Below are positions 10,752 to 23,963 of a stretch of DNA of 64,000 nt, in pieces. The notes beneath the pieces were generated by a model. It was not told where the DNA came from, ran no database searches, and worked only from the letters and a program-made list of their open reading frames with translations. Source of the DNA: Lepidodermella squamata (Eukaryota; Gastrotricha); contig JBLDXI010000049.1 of assembly GCA_047495785.1 (NCBI GenBank), positions 1 through 64,000 on the forward strand, in the 5' to 3' direction. The position numbers were made by a program, and so were the translations under genes. The first letter of the stretch is position 1; each line of letters opens with the position of its first letter.

Positions 10752-13700
10752 TCACGAATCTTTTCCGAAGATAATTCGACGCAGCGTTCGCCGAAACTCA
10801 AGATTGAAAACGGCGTACTGTGAAAAGGAAATATAATATTTCAAAAATGTCAGAAAGCTTAGTATTTTTGATCGAGAATTTGCCCTTCAAGGACTTGATT
10901 TCCGGCTAAATTACGCCGCAACGGAAATCACGTCGGTTGCTAAGCCGGATCTATAAAATGTCTTTTCCTCCCACACCTCTTCAAAGTGGTCAAGTTGACC
11001 TATTTGAAAACCAAGTATGAGATTATAACTTACCACGACAGGATTCATCGTGCTGTTGCCGTAGCCTGTAAATTGGCGAAGAAAATCAAAACAAAAATAA
11101 TTAAAGTCACGTTTTAGCACATTTGAATAGGATTAGTGGGATGTATTTTTGGCTAGCGCTGTAAGACATTTTGCTAGGCTGAATCCCCTCAAATTTTAAC
11201 GATAATTACGCATTACGCATAAATTGGTTCATCTGGAAGAGGGGAAAACGTTTCATCCGGCAATTAAAATTAAAATTATATTATCCGGACCGTGGTTAAG
11301 CATTTCCGCGATTTTAGCGAGGAAATTTGAAATTTCCTGAATAAAACCCGGACAAATCTGATCATAACTGGTTCACCCGCTCAGCCCCTTTACTAGGATT
11401 TTTCACTCATGTTGACAAATTTCACGATCAACTGTCATTGCCCTGACATTTTGTCTGGCCTAATTAGGACATCGCCACTCATTTTCTGGATCTTTTTCGT
11501 CGAATATTCTTCGGTTACTAAATGGACACTTAGGAATTTTTTGCGAAATCGATTCTTAGGTATAAGTAGAAATAAATAAAGCTTACCGAACCATACGAAG
11601 ACTTTGATCCATGCATCTGGTACGAAACAGCTCATTGTAGCTTCAGTGCTGAATGTAACACAGATTGCGTTGATAACGTTCGACGTGAAGAAAGGGCACC
11701 AGCATACAAAAAATAACACGAGCACGATCACCTGGAGAAATTGAGCAAAATAAATACTTTTAGCTGAAATATTAAAGGAAAGGAAAAGGAAATCTGCCAC
11801 TTGAGTGTTGAAATAAGGAATTTTTTGCAAATAATTCGAAATTGACATTGAAATCAAGATATTTGGAGATTGGAGCAATATAACCGATTTTGACAAAAAT
11901 ATGTTTTCGAACATCCTAATAACTTGCATGAATTTGCAGCGATTAAAAATTGTTGCACGAAATTTGTTACTCGTTAATCAGAATATCTTGTAGCGGAATC
12001 AAATTTACAGTGAGCGGAACCAAATTAGCTGTATCGGAACCAAAGTTAGATATAAGGATGCAAAGAATCATTTTTTGAAAAATTCTACGAATTTTAGGCG
12101 AAGCATGAAGTCTGAGCACCACGTCTTATAGTGAATTTTGCGCTGAATTGACTGGTGATTTTTCTAGAATTATTGTGGCTTGTGGCCAATCTTGACCCGC
12201 AAGAAAATCCGAAAAGCGATTTCAGGCCGCAAGAAAATTCCACAATTTTGTTCCACTAAAAGGAGGACCCCTCGTTAATCTCGAAGAAATCGGAGGGAAA
12301 ACTAAACGTTGACCGTGAGATGAGCTGGGCAATCTATGAGAAGATCAGTATTTTTGGATTGCAAAAATATTGCGACCAAGAATAATTTCTTGAATCAACT
12401 TCAACAAGAAATGTTTCCTAAATTTTCTAGAAAATTTTACCAAAATCAAGGACGAATTTCGAAACTCACGAGGCCTTTGCAAATTACTTGTCCCAAGTCG
12501 GGCCAGCGCGTTTTAAATTGCCAAAAGTTGAGATAAAATCAGGTGGGTGTTCAAAGTTTACATGAAAATCGTAAATCACTTTGCCCATTTTTTGGTATAA
12601 GAAGTATAAGGAAAGGAAAGGAAAGGTAAGGAAAGGAAAGGAATTCACGGGGAATTTGAAAGTATTTTATTTGAAATTTGTAGAGTCAATCGTGAAATTC
12701 TAAAAAATTCCAAAAAAATCAGTTTTAGGCGGCTAAATAATTATCTTAAATATGTCCTGCTTCTAGTGAAATTTTGCTCCACAACAGATAATTTCCGCTA
12801 TAATCAAGACCTTTAAAAAATTGAACTGAAGCAGAGGAAATAATAAATATTTTCATTACTCCAACTTACAAGCATTGTTGTAGCTTTGCGCTCCTTGGAA
12901 ATCGTCGCCCGAGTAGTTAGGCGATCAAGCCGGCCTGCTCGCCTTGAACTAACTTTCCGAACAGACAGTATGCGACTATTGCCCAGCGCCGGGCCAGTCA
13001 GCGTTGTCGAGTTGCCGCAGCTGGGCAGGTCGGGGTCAGTTGCGGCCGATTTCATCGCCGCATTCTTGTTGCGGCTCATCGACCGCGAGCTGCCCGTGCG
13101 CATCGCCGCCGGCCGGTCGTCATCCTGCACAGCAGCTGATTGATTCGGAGGCAATCCAGCCGAGTTCGATCGACTTGTCGCGTTACTAAAAATTATTTTG
13201 AATTCAAAAAAATGAAATGAACCCAAATAAAGTTCCAAATAAATAATAGAGAAGACTATACAAAATAAAGCATCCACCTTAATATTTTAATGGTGCGTTG
13301 GTACTTCCGCACATGGAAATTTCCGATGAAGCATTGAAGCCTTACTAATCGATTGCCATCTTTAGCAAATATTCCTCAAAAAATCATTAAAAATCATTGA
13401 AATTCAATAAAAATTATCCCAGTGATAAAGATCCTACTACCGTATTTGCTCCAATAGTATAGCCCATTCACCAATAATCGCCCATTCCTAATAGTAGCCC
13501 AGGGTTGAGGGGTCAAGTTGGCTCGAAAACATCAAAAATGAACGATTCACCAAAAATTATTTTCTGAATTTTCCAAAATTTCGAGGTTGAAATTTTAGTA
13601 GCTCGGGCTGCTATAGGAACAAAAACGGTAATAACTTCATCGAAGAATGGTAAAATTACCAAAATTTACAGATAAATAAATAGGCAATCACTTTACTAAG

Positions 13701-16700
13701 GCGTGTACCAAAAATCATCCACTTCTCAAAGAAGGCAGATTTTTAATCCTCGAAAATACGTGATTTTGTCCAAAATTATCCTTTTCCATTATTATCCAAA
13801 ATTATGTGGCTTTGCACATGGCGACCTTTGCACCCTAAATTTTTGACACTATGGTAGGATCGTAAGCTACCGATCCTTATTATTATCTATGTAGCAACCA
13901 ATCGTCCGCAATCATCCCACTTGGCTTAGCTCTCGAATAAGGAAAAGTAGTGTGTATATTGTGGGACATTTGGAAGGAATAATTCCAACGTTAAAGCGGA
14001 AGAAAAAATAATTTTAGTCGAGTTATTGAAGAGTCGAAACCTGGTTAGATGAAAAAAGATATTTTCCAAATTAAACGAAAATTTCAAAAATTATCAATTT
14101 TCAGGACAAAATTATGGTTAGATGAGAAAAGATTTTGGCAAGATGAAAAAAAGACACAGCCATATTTTCGTTAAATTTTTTCATCTTCGATTTTCATCGT
14201 TTCAGAAGACATGCAAAGAGAAGATACTAGCAATAAATAATAAGTCGCATATGGCCAATGATTGTGTTTTTTTTTTGTTCCATTTTACCGTATCATCGAT
14301 CAAATTAAAAATCTAAACCCTCATTTTTTGAAAAATAAAAATAAAAATTCCTTCGAAAATACCTATCTTATGTTATCATAGCCTATTCATTCTCATGAAC
14401 AAAACAGGAATCAAATTTCGATAATGCTATTGAGTCATGACTTCCGATTAAGCTCCACATATTCCGTGGGACATTAAAACATCTGAAATTTGAGAAAAAA
14501 ATTGGAAAAAAAACAATTACCTTTGGGAGGTGTTAGTATTCCGTTGCTGCTCCGGGGAGGTGAGCTGTGGCGAATCCAGTACGCTACTCCCCAGCTCGCT
14601 ACTGCCCCTCACCGTCGAATTGTCACCAGCCGATGGCAGCTGAGGCGAGGCCGTGACGAGCAGAGTCGGCAAAGACGTCGCAACTTCACCCAGGTACACG
14701 CCGCTCGCGTCGTCGTACATACACCGCTTGCCATTCGCCTGAACCGGCAGCCGGTCAGCAGTTTTCGGGCAGTTTTTCCCGCTATTTTTTGCTTGCTTTT
14801 TAGTTTTCGGCTGTGGAAACGAGTCCTGTTTTTTCATTAACGGCGTCGACGAATTTCCGCCCGAATTTCTAGGGTCATGTTCGGTTTCTTTACCCGAACT
14901 GCAGCGGTGGTGATGCCGCCCGCCGTCTTCGACCGTGCTTTGGCTTCGTTGGCGTTTTTCGTGGGCGATTTTCGCCAGGTGCCGGAAGTAGCCGGACGAG
15001 CGGTAGCGGCGGGCGAATGACCGTTTTGCGCGTTGAGCCAGAACGCGGAAAATAGCGACGTATAGCACGACCATGACGCCGCTGGGGATGAAGAACGAGA
15101 ATATGGACGAGTAGAACAGGTAGTTGAGATTGCCCAGCGCACACACGCCGTCGAAATCGTCGTGGTTATGATTCACACCTATATCATAGATTCATAGTCA
15201 AATTCAATGGTATTTGCCAGCGCGTTTCAAAAAAATTCCAAGAAAACAGGAAAATAATTATTTAGGTAAGAGGCGAAATCGGCCAACGGTTAAAAACGGG
15301 CGAAACAAATCGCCAATGAAAGCTAGCAGTCTCAAGTTTCAGGTCAAAAAGTGCAATTTGTCATTTTTGACTCAAATCTGGACAATTTGCAGAAAGATTT
15401 TAGTGTCAGTCCATCCACGAACCTACGAAATTTTGACATCAATCGATGCGAATTAATAATGAACAATAAATCGAAATCCGTCAAGGAAATGTAGGTTCGG
15501 CGGCGGCAAAATATTTAGAGCATCGCGCCCTAAATTCGGCCACTTTTTGGGTTTTTCCTACTTTGCCAGCCAGGTGAGTTTTTAAAAAATATTCGGAAAA
15601 TACGGAATTATCGAGGAGTTCTCGGGCTATCAAATGCCGGTTTCTGCAAGTCTGGACGACTTTACCTTGATTTGTGGCTAATTTTGCAGTCACCTAGACT
15701 CCTGGCCGGAATTAGGGAACCGGGTTCCCTAATTTCGGCCACCTCATCCAGTATAATGCCTCAAGTTTGATACCGTTAAAACAGTTTTGAATTGCGCGCG
15801 ATCTTGTGAACCAGGATATCTCCACGCGGCGGCTTGTTTAGAGTCACATAGTATCAACTTATTGAAATTTTCACGAAACACCTGCGCATGCTGACGCATC
15901 GGGATTTTTGTTATATGTATATGAAGTAATCGCAGGTCATTTCTTAATTACTAAAATTATTTTCAAGTCATTTGCACCAGTATTATACTGGATTTCACCT
16001 GCAAACCTGCCCTTACAGGAATTACTCCACCTACTTGGTTCAGATAGCGGAGCTTTTAGAACAAACGCTGGTTTTTAACCTTGAAATGGGTTAAAAAAGG
16101 TCTAAAATTAACCCTGTTCACATTACTATAGCTGAGCCGGGGACATAGCAAGAAAATCCGACGTTTTTCATCGTCAAGATGAAAAAAGTTTAATTTGGAC
16201 AAAAACATGTATTCAGAAAATCAGGGAAAAATTATAAAAAAATTAAAATTTCTTGGCTTAAGTGGGTGCAATTTCAAATGGCTGTAAAAATGTTGGAATT
16301 TGTTTACTTTTCACCTTAATTTTATAAAAAAAAATGGCCAATGGAATGGGTTAATTTGGAGACCAGGGTGTTCATTTTTGACACCTCATTAGCATATTTA
16401 CTTTTGCATTATTTTTGTAAATATCAAAAATATTTCAAGCCTTTCTTGATGAGCGCAAGAAAGGTGAATAGGCGGATAGTCCAAATTTAACCAGCGCTAC
16501 AATATATCTCTTTAAGCTCGAAAACTTGAATTTATTTCAATTTCCCGCTCAATTATTCCATTTTTTACAAACAATTTCCTGAACTGCTTGAACCGATTAC
16601 CGAATTACTCATCAAAATTATGGAAAAAATGCATAAGGGAGGCATATGCGAAAACACGAGAAAATGAAGGCAGCACTTACCGAAAACAATAGGCGACGCA

Positions 16701-19700
16701 ATACCGCCAGATATGGTCCATATTGCTAGCATCGGAAGCCAAAATGAAAGATAAGGATTGCGCTGAATCGTCCCATAAGTAAAAGGCTTGACGATTGCAA
16801 TGTATCTGAAACAAAAATAAAAAATAAAAATAAAAAAAACGCAAAAAAAAAGAATCCGCCGAGACCCGGGATCGAACCAGGGACCTTTAGATCTTCAGTC
16901 TAACGCTCTCCCAACTGAGCTATCTCGGCTTGTATGAAGTAAGGAAGCGTGGTGGCATGGTGACTAATACTCTCTTTCACGTGTATTACCCTCTTTTACA
17001 CAGCTGTTAGCATACTTATATCAGCATAATTAGTGTATCCTAACATGCACACACATAGGTCAAATTTTTATCGCTTTTTTGCCGTTTTGACTCGCTGCGC
17101 TGAGTGGCGTCATTTGATGCCGAGCAACAAAAAATGTCGTGATGTAGGATGTAAGGGATCTAGCTATGATGTTTACCGTGTTCCTGATCACGAATGATTG
17201 TCTAATCCTGCACCCAGGGTAACAGGCCGAATCATCCTGGGCTGAACCCCAGACACTCAAGGTCAAGTAATTCAAGACATCTAGCGCAAATTGACAATTA
17301 AAATTCGCTAAAATCAGAACATCCTAAACGATTTTGCCACCGGCTATCCAATAATTCACAGACGTCTATAAAAAATACGCTCACAGCATTTGGCTTATAT
17401 CGGGATTAGAGAGTAGCCAGTAATTGTATGCAAACCTGTTGTAAGCTATCGCTGCTAGGCCTAAAATTGAAGCGGTTGAGGCAGTTACGTCGGCTGCTAG
17501 CCAAATATTGCACAATGTCGGGCCAAAAGGCCATCTGCTGTCGAATATCTGAAATAAATAAAAAATTATTATAAAATTGACCTAAACCCGATAAGTTTCT
17601 CTTTTTCAAGTTGCAAAGAGGTAAAAATAAAAACAGAATTGGCTATCGGGGTGCATCTGAACGGTTTTGGATAATGGAATTTCATTACTCAAATTGATGG
17701 CGAAAAGGGAAATTTTCCGATTATATAACCAGCAAAAGAATTAATTTTTCCATAATTATTGACAAATTGAGTGAGCCTTTTTAAAAAAATGGAGATTTCA
17801 AAATGCGAACCGATAAACCTCATACACCGATTGACCGATAGAGTAGAAAGCCCTAATCGCCGCCGCTTCCAAAATTCGACCTAACTTCGGCGACCGGCCG
17901 AAATTTTGACAACAAATAATGCTGTGAAGCAGTTTTTTTGCACGCAACTCAAGAAATTCGCATTGTTGAGCCAATCTGTTTCATGATTTTTCAAGCACGT
18001 GATCACAAAAAATAGTTCTAAATGCGGGCGAGGTGGGTCATGTCGCTTCTCGAGTGCTTTGTTACCATAAACACCAGAGTTTCAGGCATCACATCGTCAA
18101 GGAAAAGCTCCCAGGTAAAGCAACAAAGGCGATTTCCACGCTAAGCTCGCCGAGATGAATTTAATGGTATCAAACTTAAGGTATTGGCGTTAACTGGATG
18201 GGGTGGCCGAAATTAAAGCACCCGGTTCCCTAATTCCGGCCAGGAGTCTAGGTGACCACAAAATTAGCCATAAATCAAGGTAAAATAGTCCAGATTTGCG
18301 GAAACCGGCATTCGATAGCCCAAGAACTCCTTCACAATTCTGTATTTGCCGAATATTTTCTAAAAATTCACCTGGCTGGCAAAGTAGGAAAATCCCAAAA
18401 AGCGGCCGAATTTAGGGCTGCATGCTCTATTACACAAGTCAGATAAACAGTTTTCACCGATGAAGCAGTCAGAGTGGATTTCAAAATGGAAAAATACTTT
18501 TTTGAACAGCAAATTTCGATACGTTCAATCTTATGTGCTGAACCGGTAAAAAGCTGTGATACTGATAAAGTATCAAAAATAGCAAAAAAACCGGCATTGG
18601 CTGTAGTTTATTCAACCCGTTCAAAATATTGAACGGGTATTGAACGGTTGATCTTGAATATTGAGTGAGCGGAAAATTTGGAAAGTTAAGAACACAATTT
18701 CAGAAATTTCAGAAAAAATAATGTTAAAATTCTAAAAGATTTAAAATTTAAAATTTAATTTCTCCGAGCTCCTCTTCAGAGCCGGCGGATTGTTGTCCGC
18801 TTCTGCGCCTTAACGAACCCAACGAATCCCGGTCGTCAGCACTATGTCCCTATGGAAATGGACAACCCAGACACGTCTTGTCCTAGCGCATTGTCTTTCT
18901 GCATTGGTGACACTTGATTGATGACACCGGGGCAGCCGCTGCAGATCTTAAAAGCTTCAAAGCCTTCACAACTCCGCGGAAATATATTTCATGTCCTAAA
19001 ACTCAATTTTCTAATTTTTGCTGTTGAAAAAGCCCATGGTGACAATATGACTGTGACACGTGGCACCATGAATTTCGGGCTCCAGCACTTAATTTGCGGA
19101 TCTGGCACGGCGAGTTTGCCTTTTCTAGAAACTCAATTTTGTATTAACCAACCGATTGCTGCCCAAATTAGTTAATTTGGCCGATGGCCGATAGATCTCT
19201 TTATTACTTAATTACGGGTATTTTGAGGTTTAAACGGTCTCAGTTCCAGAGGCCTCCAGAGCCGATATCGACTTTAAGTATCGATTTCACAAATCAGTTA
19301 TTTTTTTCCAATATTGGCTGCCACGAAAGTAACGTCGGTCGTTTCTATACGTACCTTTTAGGGCACCATGTAGCTAAAATAAAAAAGATTCCCACATTCT
19401 TGGAGGGCAACAAACGACAAATCCGAAATTGACCACAATCGGAACAATTTGGTGCCGGAGCACCTAATTTTAGAGTTGGAACTTCAGTTTTGGCGGTGCA
19501 AATATTTTTAGACCCATTTCCTGAGTAATTTTTTAAGCAAAAGCATCCAGGTATCAACTTCGCCATCAATATCTCAAAATAATTGCTGGTTCTGATGATC
19601 AACACATTATTACGTTATTACACTACGTTAATTAGCGAGAATCCGTTCCTATTTTGCTTGTTTAAAATTTCTCGAAATTCCAGAAAAACTGGTTAAATAT

Positions 19701-20453
19701 TATGTTTTTCAATCATTCAAATTAAAATGAACGTTCTATTCGATTTTCGGATGAAATTATTGCCAACTAAAAGAATGATACATAAATTTATCATCCCGCA
19801 CTACAGATAAGGAGATCACATTTCGATAACATATCCGGGCTGCGAGTTTCAATTTTCTACCCTATCGAATTCGATGAAATGTTAGGTTTGAAAGATCTTG
19901 AAAAATATTTCGAACAAACCGCAAAAATTATGATTGAATGAAAAATTCGGTTTAAAAAGGGGCGAAAAGGGAGATTTTGTGAACAATTCTTCAGATAAGA
20001 CGCTCTGAATTTTTCGAAAAAAATCTGCAATTTACTCACCTCTAAATAGGCTGCTAGTGGCATCATAAAAACGCCGACGATGAGATCGGCAACAGAAAGC
20101 GAGGCGAGGAAATAATTCGATACAGTGCGAAGTGACCGCTCAAGCGTGACGCACAAAACAACGAGAACATTGCCGCCGATCGTCAACAAACCAGCGAGAC
20201 ACAGCACGGTCAGCAGTAGAATCTGTTCGGTTAGCGTCCACGGGTGGTCGTGCGTGTGGCCGCCGCCGAAGCCTCGCATCGGCGCCGGCGTTTGGTGCTG
20301 TTGCTGCGTGGCTAGGAGGGCTGTCACTTCTTCGCTGCTCAACGGCCGGCCCTGTTCCTGCACCATATAGTGCACCTGTGAGTTGATGAACTTGATATCG
20401 TTGACCATCTTATCGAAGAATTCGACCAGCGAAACAATCACCGTGAAATTCAT
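10752..20453 (-). CDS. D2-like dopamine (biogenic amine) receptor, eight exons
   Basis: Exons 20453-20040, 17548-17436, 16805-16681, 15178-14521, 13185-12870, 11731-11587, 11065-11034 and 10817-10752 join in frame to 622 residues; all introns are GT..AG. Landmarks: N95 in TM1, D123 in TM2, Cys151, the amine-binding Asp158 (3.32) in AADVTASTAS, NRY (175-177) in place of DRY, the catechol-binding serines S241, S242 and S245 in YLFYSSIFSFF, a loop 3 of about 270 residues rich in Ser, Arg and Gln, KERKATTML leading into CWCPFF (552-557) in TM6, and GYGNSTMNPVVY in TM7. The short C-terminal tail is typical of D2-type, Gi-coupled receptors. Exon 1 encodes an extracellular N-terminus with a His/Gly-rich stretch. 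Introns reach 2.5 kb, far longer than in neighbouring genes, and contain a tRNA gene and repeats. An octopamine or tyramine ligand is the main alternative. Confidence 0.85.
12610..12642. repeat. GGAAA microsatellite
   Basis: About seven imperfect copies of GGAAA lie in the intron between exons 5 and 6 of the D2-like receptor gene. Confidence 0.85.
15488..15779 (-). repeat. Dispersed repeat R3, copy 1
   Basis: This copy is the near-identical reverse complement of 18166-18425. It holds a 37-bp imperfect palindrome (GGCCGAAATTAGGGAACC and its partner near 15705-15742) and, on the minus strand, an open frame whose first 58 or so residues match those of copy 2. It sits in the intron between exons 3 and 4 of the D2-like gene. 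It is probably a remnant of a mobile element; I do not recognise the peptide. Confidence 0.7.
16857..16929 (-). tRNA. tRNA-Phe (GAA)
   Basis: The minus strand gives a full cloverleaf: seven acceptor pairs (GCCGAGA with TCTCGGC), D arm GCTCAGTTGGGAGAGC, anticodon arm TTAGA-CTGAAGA-TCTAA with anticodon GAA, and T arm CCTGG-TTCGATC-CCGGG. It is very close to the usual animal tRNA-Phe, with a compensated pair change in the acceptor stem. A run of nine T (complement of about 16843-16851) follows as a Pol III terminator. The base after the acceptor stem, the discriminator, reads G where tRNA-Phe usually has A. It lies inside, and on the same strand as, the intron between exons 2 and 3 of the D2-like gene. 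Confidence 0.95.
18166..18425 (+). repeat. Dispersed repeat R3, copy 2
   Basis: This is the inverted partner of 15488-15779. On the plus strand it encodes MTTKLAINQGKIVQICGN and on through LAGKVGKSQKAAEF, where copy 1 encodes MTAKLATNQGKVVQTCRN and LAGKVGKTQKVAEF. The frame is conserved with many substitutions, which suggests a once-coding mobile element. It lies in the first intron of the D2-like gene. Confidence 0.7.
19055..19500. repeat. Dispersed inverted-terminal element R1, copy 1 (diverged)
   Basis: It shares blocks with the copies at 38396-38816 and 42871-43270: GCCGATATCGA, AAGTATCGATTT, TTAGGGCACCAT with GTAGCTAAAAT, and an end block with TTGGTGC and GGTGCAAATATTT. This copy is the most diverged. 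It lies in the first intron of the D2-like receptor gene. Confidence 0.6.
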
Positions 20454-23400
20454 TTTTTTCAGCCCAGGTGATTTTAATTATAGAAAAAAACAAAATTCGA
20501 ACATGAAATGATATAGGCGAGAGTAAGAGCTGCGAGCACTAGACTGTCTGTTAGAAGATAGAAAGCGTTAAATATCACGGAGTTTTGATCTAATGCACGA
20601 AGGCCGGAAGTCAGGCAAGTGTTGATGGCGCCACGCGTTGATCGACCAGCTTCACAAAAGCTTTCACAGAATCATAGCTCAGCGCCTCTTCCCGGTTTGT
20701 TGTGATGTCACTTGAAAGCGATTCTATTTACCTGTTGTCTTACAAGAGCTATCATGTTATTTTTATCGAAAGATCGGACACCGCCTACAATATGCTATAA
20801 AAGATGATCAAGATGGTTGTAAGCAATACAGCCGCAATTACCAACGAAAAATTTCACTTAAGTTGGGAAACGAAATTTAAGTAAGCCGAAACGATTTTTG
20901 AGCATAAATTCTTGCGTCCGTCTTGAATTTCACGTTGTAAATTTCTTTTTCTTACAAGAAATTCTCAATAAGCTAAATAATATAAATTTCTGTGTTAAAT
21001 GTTGCATGTGTGCACAAATTAATTTTGACGATCGATTTTTGTTAAAATTTCTGGAAAAATAGACGATACCTAATACGAAAAATCAAAATTTAAGAATAAA
21101 TAATTAAAGAGGGATTTTTATAATGAATTTGAGACCAGTACCATTGTCGCGTGTGTGAATATAATAAGAAGACATTCCTCAACCTTTTCGGACTGCCGCG
21201 ACACTTGTTACCTAACAGTTTATTAGCCGACATTCCACGACAAAACCGAGCAGAAATGAGCCACTTTTCACATGAAAGATCATTTGGAAATTTAGATCTC
21301 TCATAGATGTATAGGAGCTGCTGAATCTATTTTCATCAGAGATAAACAACCAGCGATAAACAGACAATTAAACCGGAAGAAACAAGAAGACGAGAAGAAG
21401 AAAAAGATGGAAAGCAAACAGAAAGAAAAATCTAAAGTCCAACTTAATATAATAATTAACTTAATTGCATTGTTGTAGAAATTATTTAAGCCAAGCACTG
21501 AACTGAACTGATCGATTGCTTATGCCTTGATGAAGGTTGTGCTTAAACAACCGAAACGTCGGCTAATAAACTTTTTGGTAACAATAGTCGCGGTAGTCCG
21601 AAAAGGGTGAGGAATGTCTTCTTATTAAGAAATTTTTATTTTCTAACGGGAAGTATGAAATTTGACTTTTCCGTTCATGAGTACTAAGAATACTTGAAAC
21701 TGAAAATCAGACCAACTCATGACAGGTCTTTATAGTGACAGGCAACATCGTAAACAAATAACTCAGCAGTTCAAAGAAGCTAATATCAGACATTCAACAA
21801 AGCTAAAGGTATAAAATCGAAATTGTTCGCAGTCGAACCGAAATTGAATTCCGGCGATTTGACGTGTGTTATTAAAGCAATAAAACTGCACAACTGCAGT
21901 ACAAGCTAAAAGTCATGATTCATGATGTACACTTTTACGTGTAATAATTACGAGCTCAATCAAAATGTAGGTTACGACATGACCTGAGAGCGCGGACCTT
22001 GTCGTAATAATGACAGCTAGCGCCGTCTATAGTAATTGGAAGAGACGGGGCAAAGAGGAACGCACCTTAGCAACAGTTTTAATCGCCAACTTGATAATAT
22101 AAGATATAAGACGGGTAATTCTAATGCGAATAAAAGAAGAATAAAAGAGCGAATAAATATTTTTTAACTCAGCCTGACTCCTTAAACCTGCAAAATTCGT
22201 ATTCTGAGGAGGATGAGCCACGTAAACTGAATATTAATGGGGCCAGGTGACAACTTCAAGACAATAGCAAACAAGATGTATAAAGTAATGACAGGAGACG
22301 GCAGCTGTCATGATTGGTTGTACTGAAGGGATAATAATAATTGCTCTCAGACATTTTCAGGACAAAGATTTCCTGGTTAAATGCCAAAAAACTTCAACAT
22401 TTTTTTTATATTGATTTGAAAATATCAAAATTTTACCATGCCGAAACCCGCTGAGCAAATTTCAAGTATTTGATTTAGTCAAAAAGCCTTGGGGTCATGA
22501 CGACAACGCTATAAATCGGGCAATAAGCTCAAATTTTAAAGTCGTAGAGGTCCTCGGGCGAATAGACATGGCGCGTTAATCTTCACTAACTTAGCTCACC
22601 TACTTCTCGATCTTTCATTCCGTAAAAAGGAGTCACGGGTGTGTAAAAAAACGCGCATCTGTCAGTTATGATCATCGATTCTATAGCCGCACATCAATTT
22701 GTCTGGCTACCTCCGACTGACATCGCTATATCTTTGTCTATGACTACATTTAAAATTCAAAGAGATAATACAATTGCCTAGCACCAAAGTATCAATCGTC
22801 TGATGCATGAATCAGATTCGCGGCTATAAATAAATACTAGCAAAATGAGACACATGCATTTTTAATGAGGAAATCACGAAATGAATAATTTTAAATTTTG
22901 GTTTTTTGAAACAAAATTAACAGAATTTTGAATTTTTTTATATCATACTTATCTAATATCAAATGATGCCCAGTTCATAAAGGAATGATGAGGCATAACA
23001 CAGAAAATTTAAATCATTTTTTTAATATTCTTAATCCCTTCTGAAATGCATTTTTTTATCTAAACCCTGTTCAGCTAAAAATAAGTATTTTGCCAACATT
23101 TTCCAGTCATATAGTTCTGAGGCTTTGCTGCGACGAAAGATGCCTATTATCGATAGCTGAAAATTAAAATGGGCAATGAGATGAGCAATTTTTGTTTATA
23201 AACCAAATTTTTATATGAAGTGTAAAATATAAAAAAAATATCATAAAAAAGGTGAATTTTCGAATTGTGATCGAATAATCGCGTCTGAAAGAGTATAAAT
23301 TTTGAACAAACGAGGTTTTGAACGGACATATGGCGGCTGCGTGGATTTTACTTGCAAAAAATGACCATCAATGAACCCGCCAACTTTAACGAGACACTCG

Positions 23401-23963
23401 CGCGGCGGCAATATTCACACCATTATAGTTGATTATATTGCGAGAATTCGCAGTGATAAGTGCGACTAAAACTCATCGCTCTAATGTGAATTATTTTCAT
23501 CACGTAGTTATGGATTTTTCAATGAAGGTGTGGTCTTCAAGTCATCTTCAAGTTTCCCCGATCATTTTGAATTCTACTTTATACTGATTTTTTGCTATTT
23601 TTTTCTCCTTTGGAAAAATATTATAGAATTTTCTAGCGCTGCATTCCTGAAATGGAAAGTCTAGTGATTCCCGTGGGGCAGCTTTTGGGACTCGGATTCC
23701 AGAAAAAACCGGCTCTTAACAAAATTGGCTGGTAGAAATGGACGAAAATCATGCACCAAAAATTGAATAAAAACTTCCATTTTATTACAATAAATAAGAC
23801 ATTGTTGTTTCGTACAGTGTACAGCAGAAAATATTTTGTTTACCAAGGTGGAAAGGCTCAGTGAATTAAGTTTGAAGAACCTAATAACACGCTTGTGATG
23901 ATGAGATAAGCTCACAAATAATATTTTGAAAAATTTTCAGCTGATATGCAAGGTGGATTTTTC
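20454..23963. other. Intergenic region upstream of the D2-like gene
   Basis: Apart from the foldback element at 21165-21624 I see no gene or RNA in these 3.5 kb. The first few hundred bases should contain the receptor promoter, but no motif stands out. Confidence 0.5.
21165..21624. mobile_element. Foldback element with about 65-bp inverted ends and a hammerhead-like core
   Basis: The ends are imperfect inverted repeats: TAAGAAGACATTCCTCA at 21165 matches the reverse complement of the sequence ending at 21624, and similarity continues to TTTATTAGCCGAC. Just inside the right arm (21526-21560) is TTGATGA, then a six-pair stem (GGTTGT with ACAACC), then GAAACGTC. This resembles the conserved core of hammerhead ribozymes carried by some retroelements, although the first core base is T instead of C. 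No coding frame of note lies inside. It is likely a non-autonomous element. Confidence 0.65.

Noticed and set aside
17060-17275. Short frames beside the tRNA gene
   Set aside because: They lie in an intron of the D2-like gene and have no motif or splice support.
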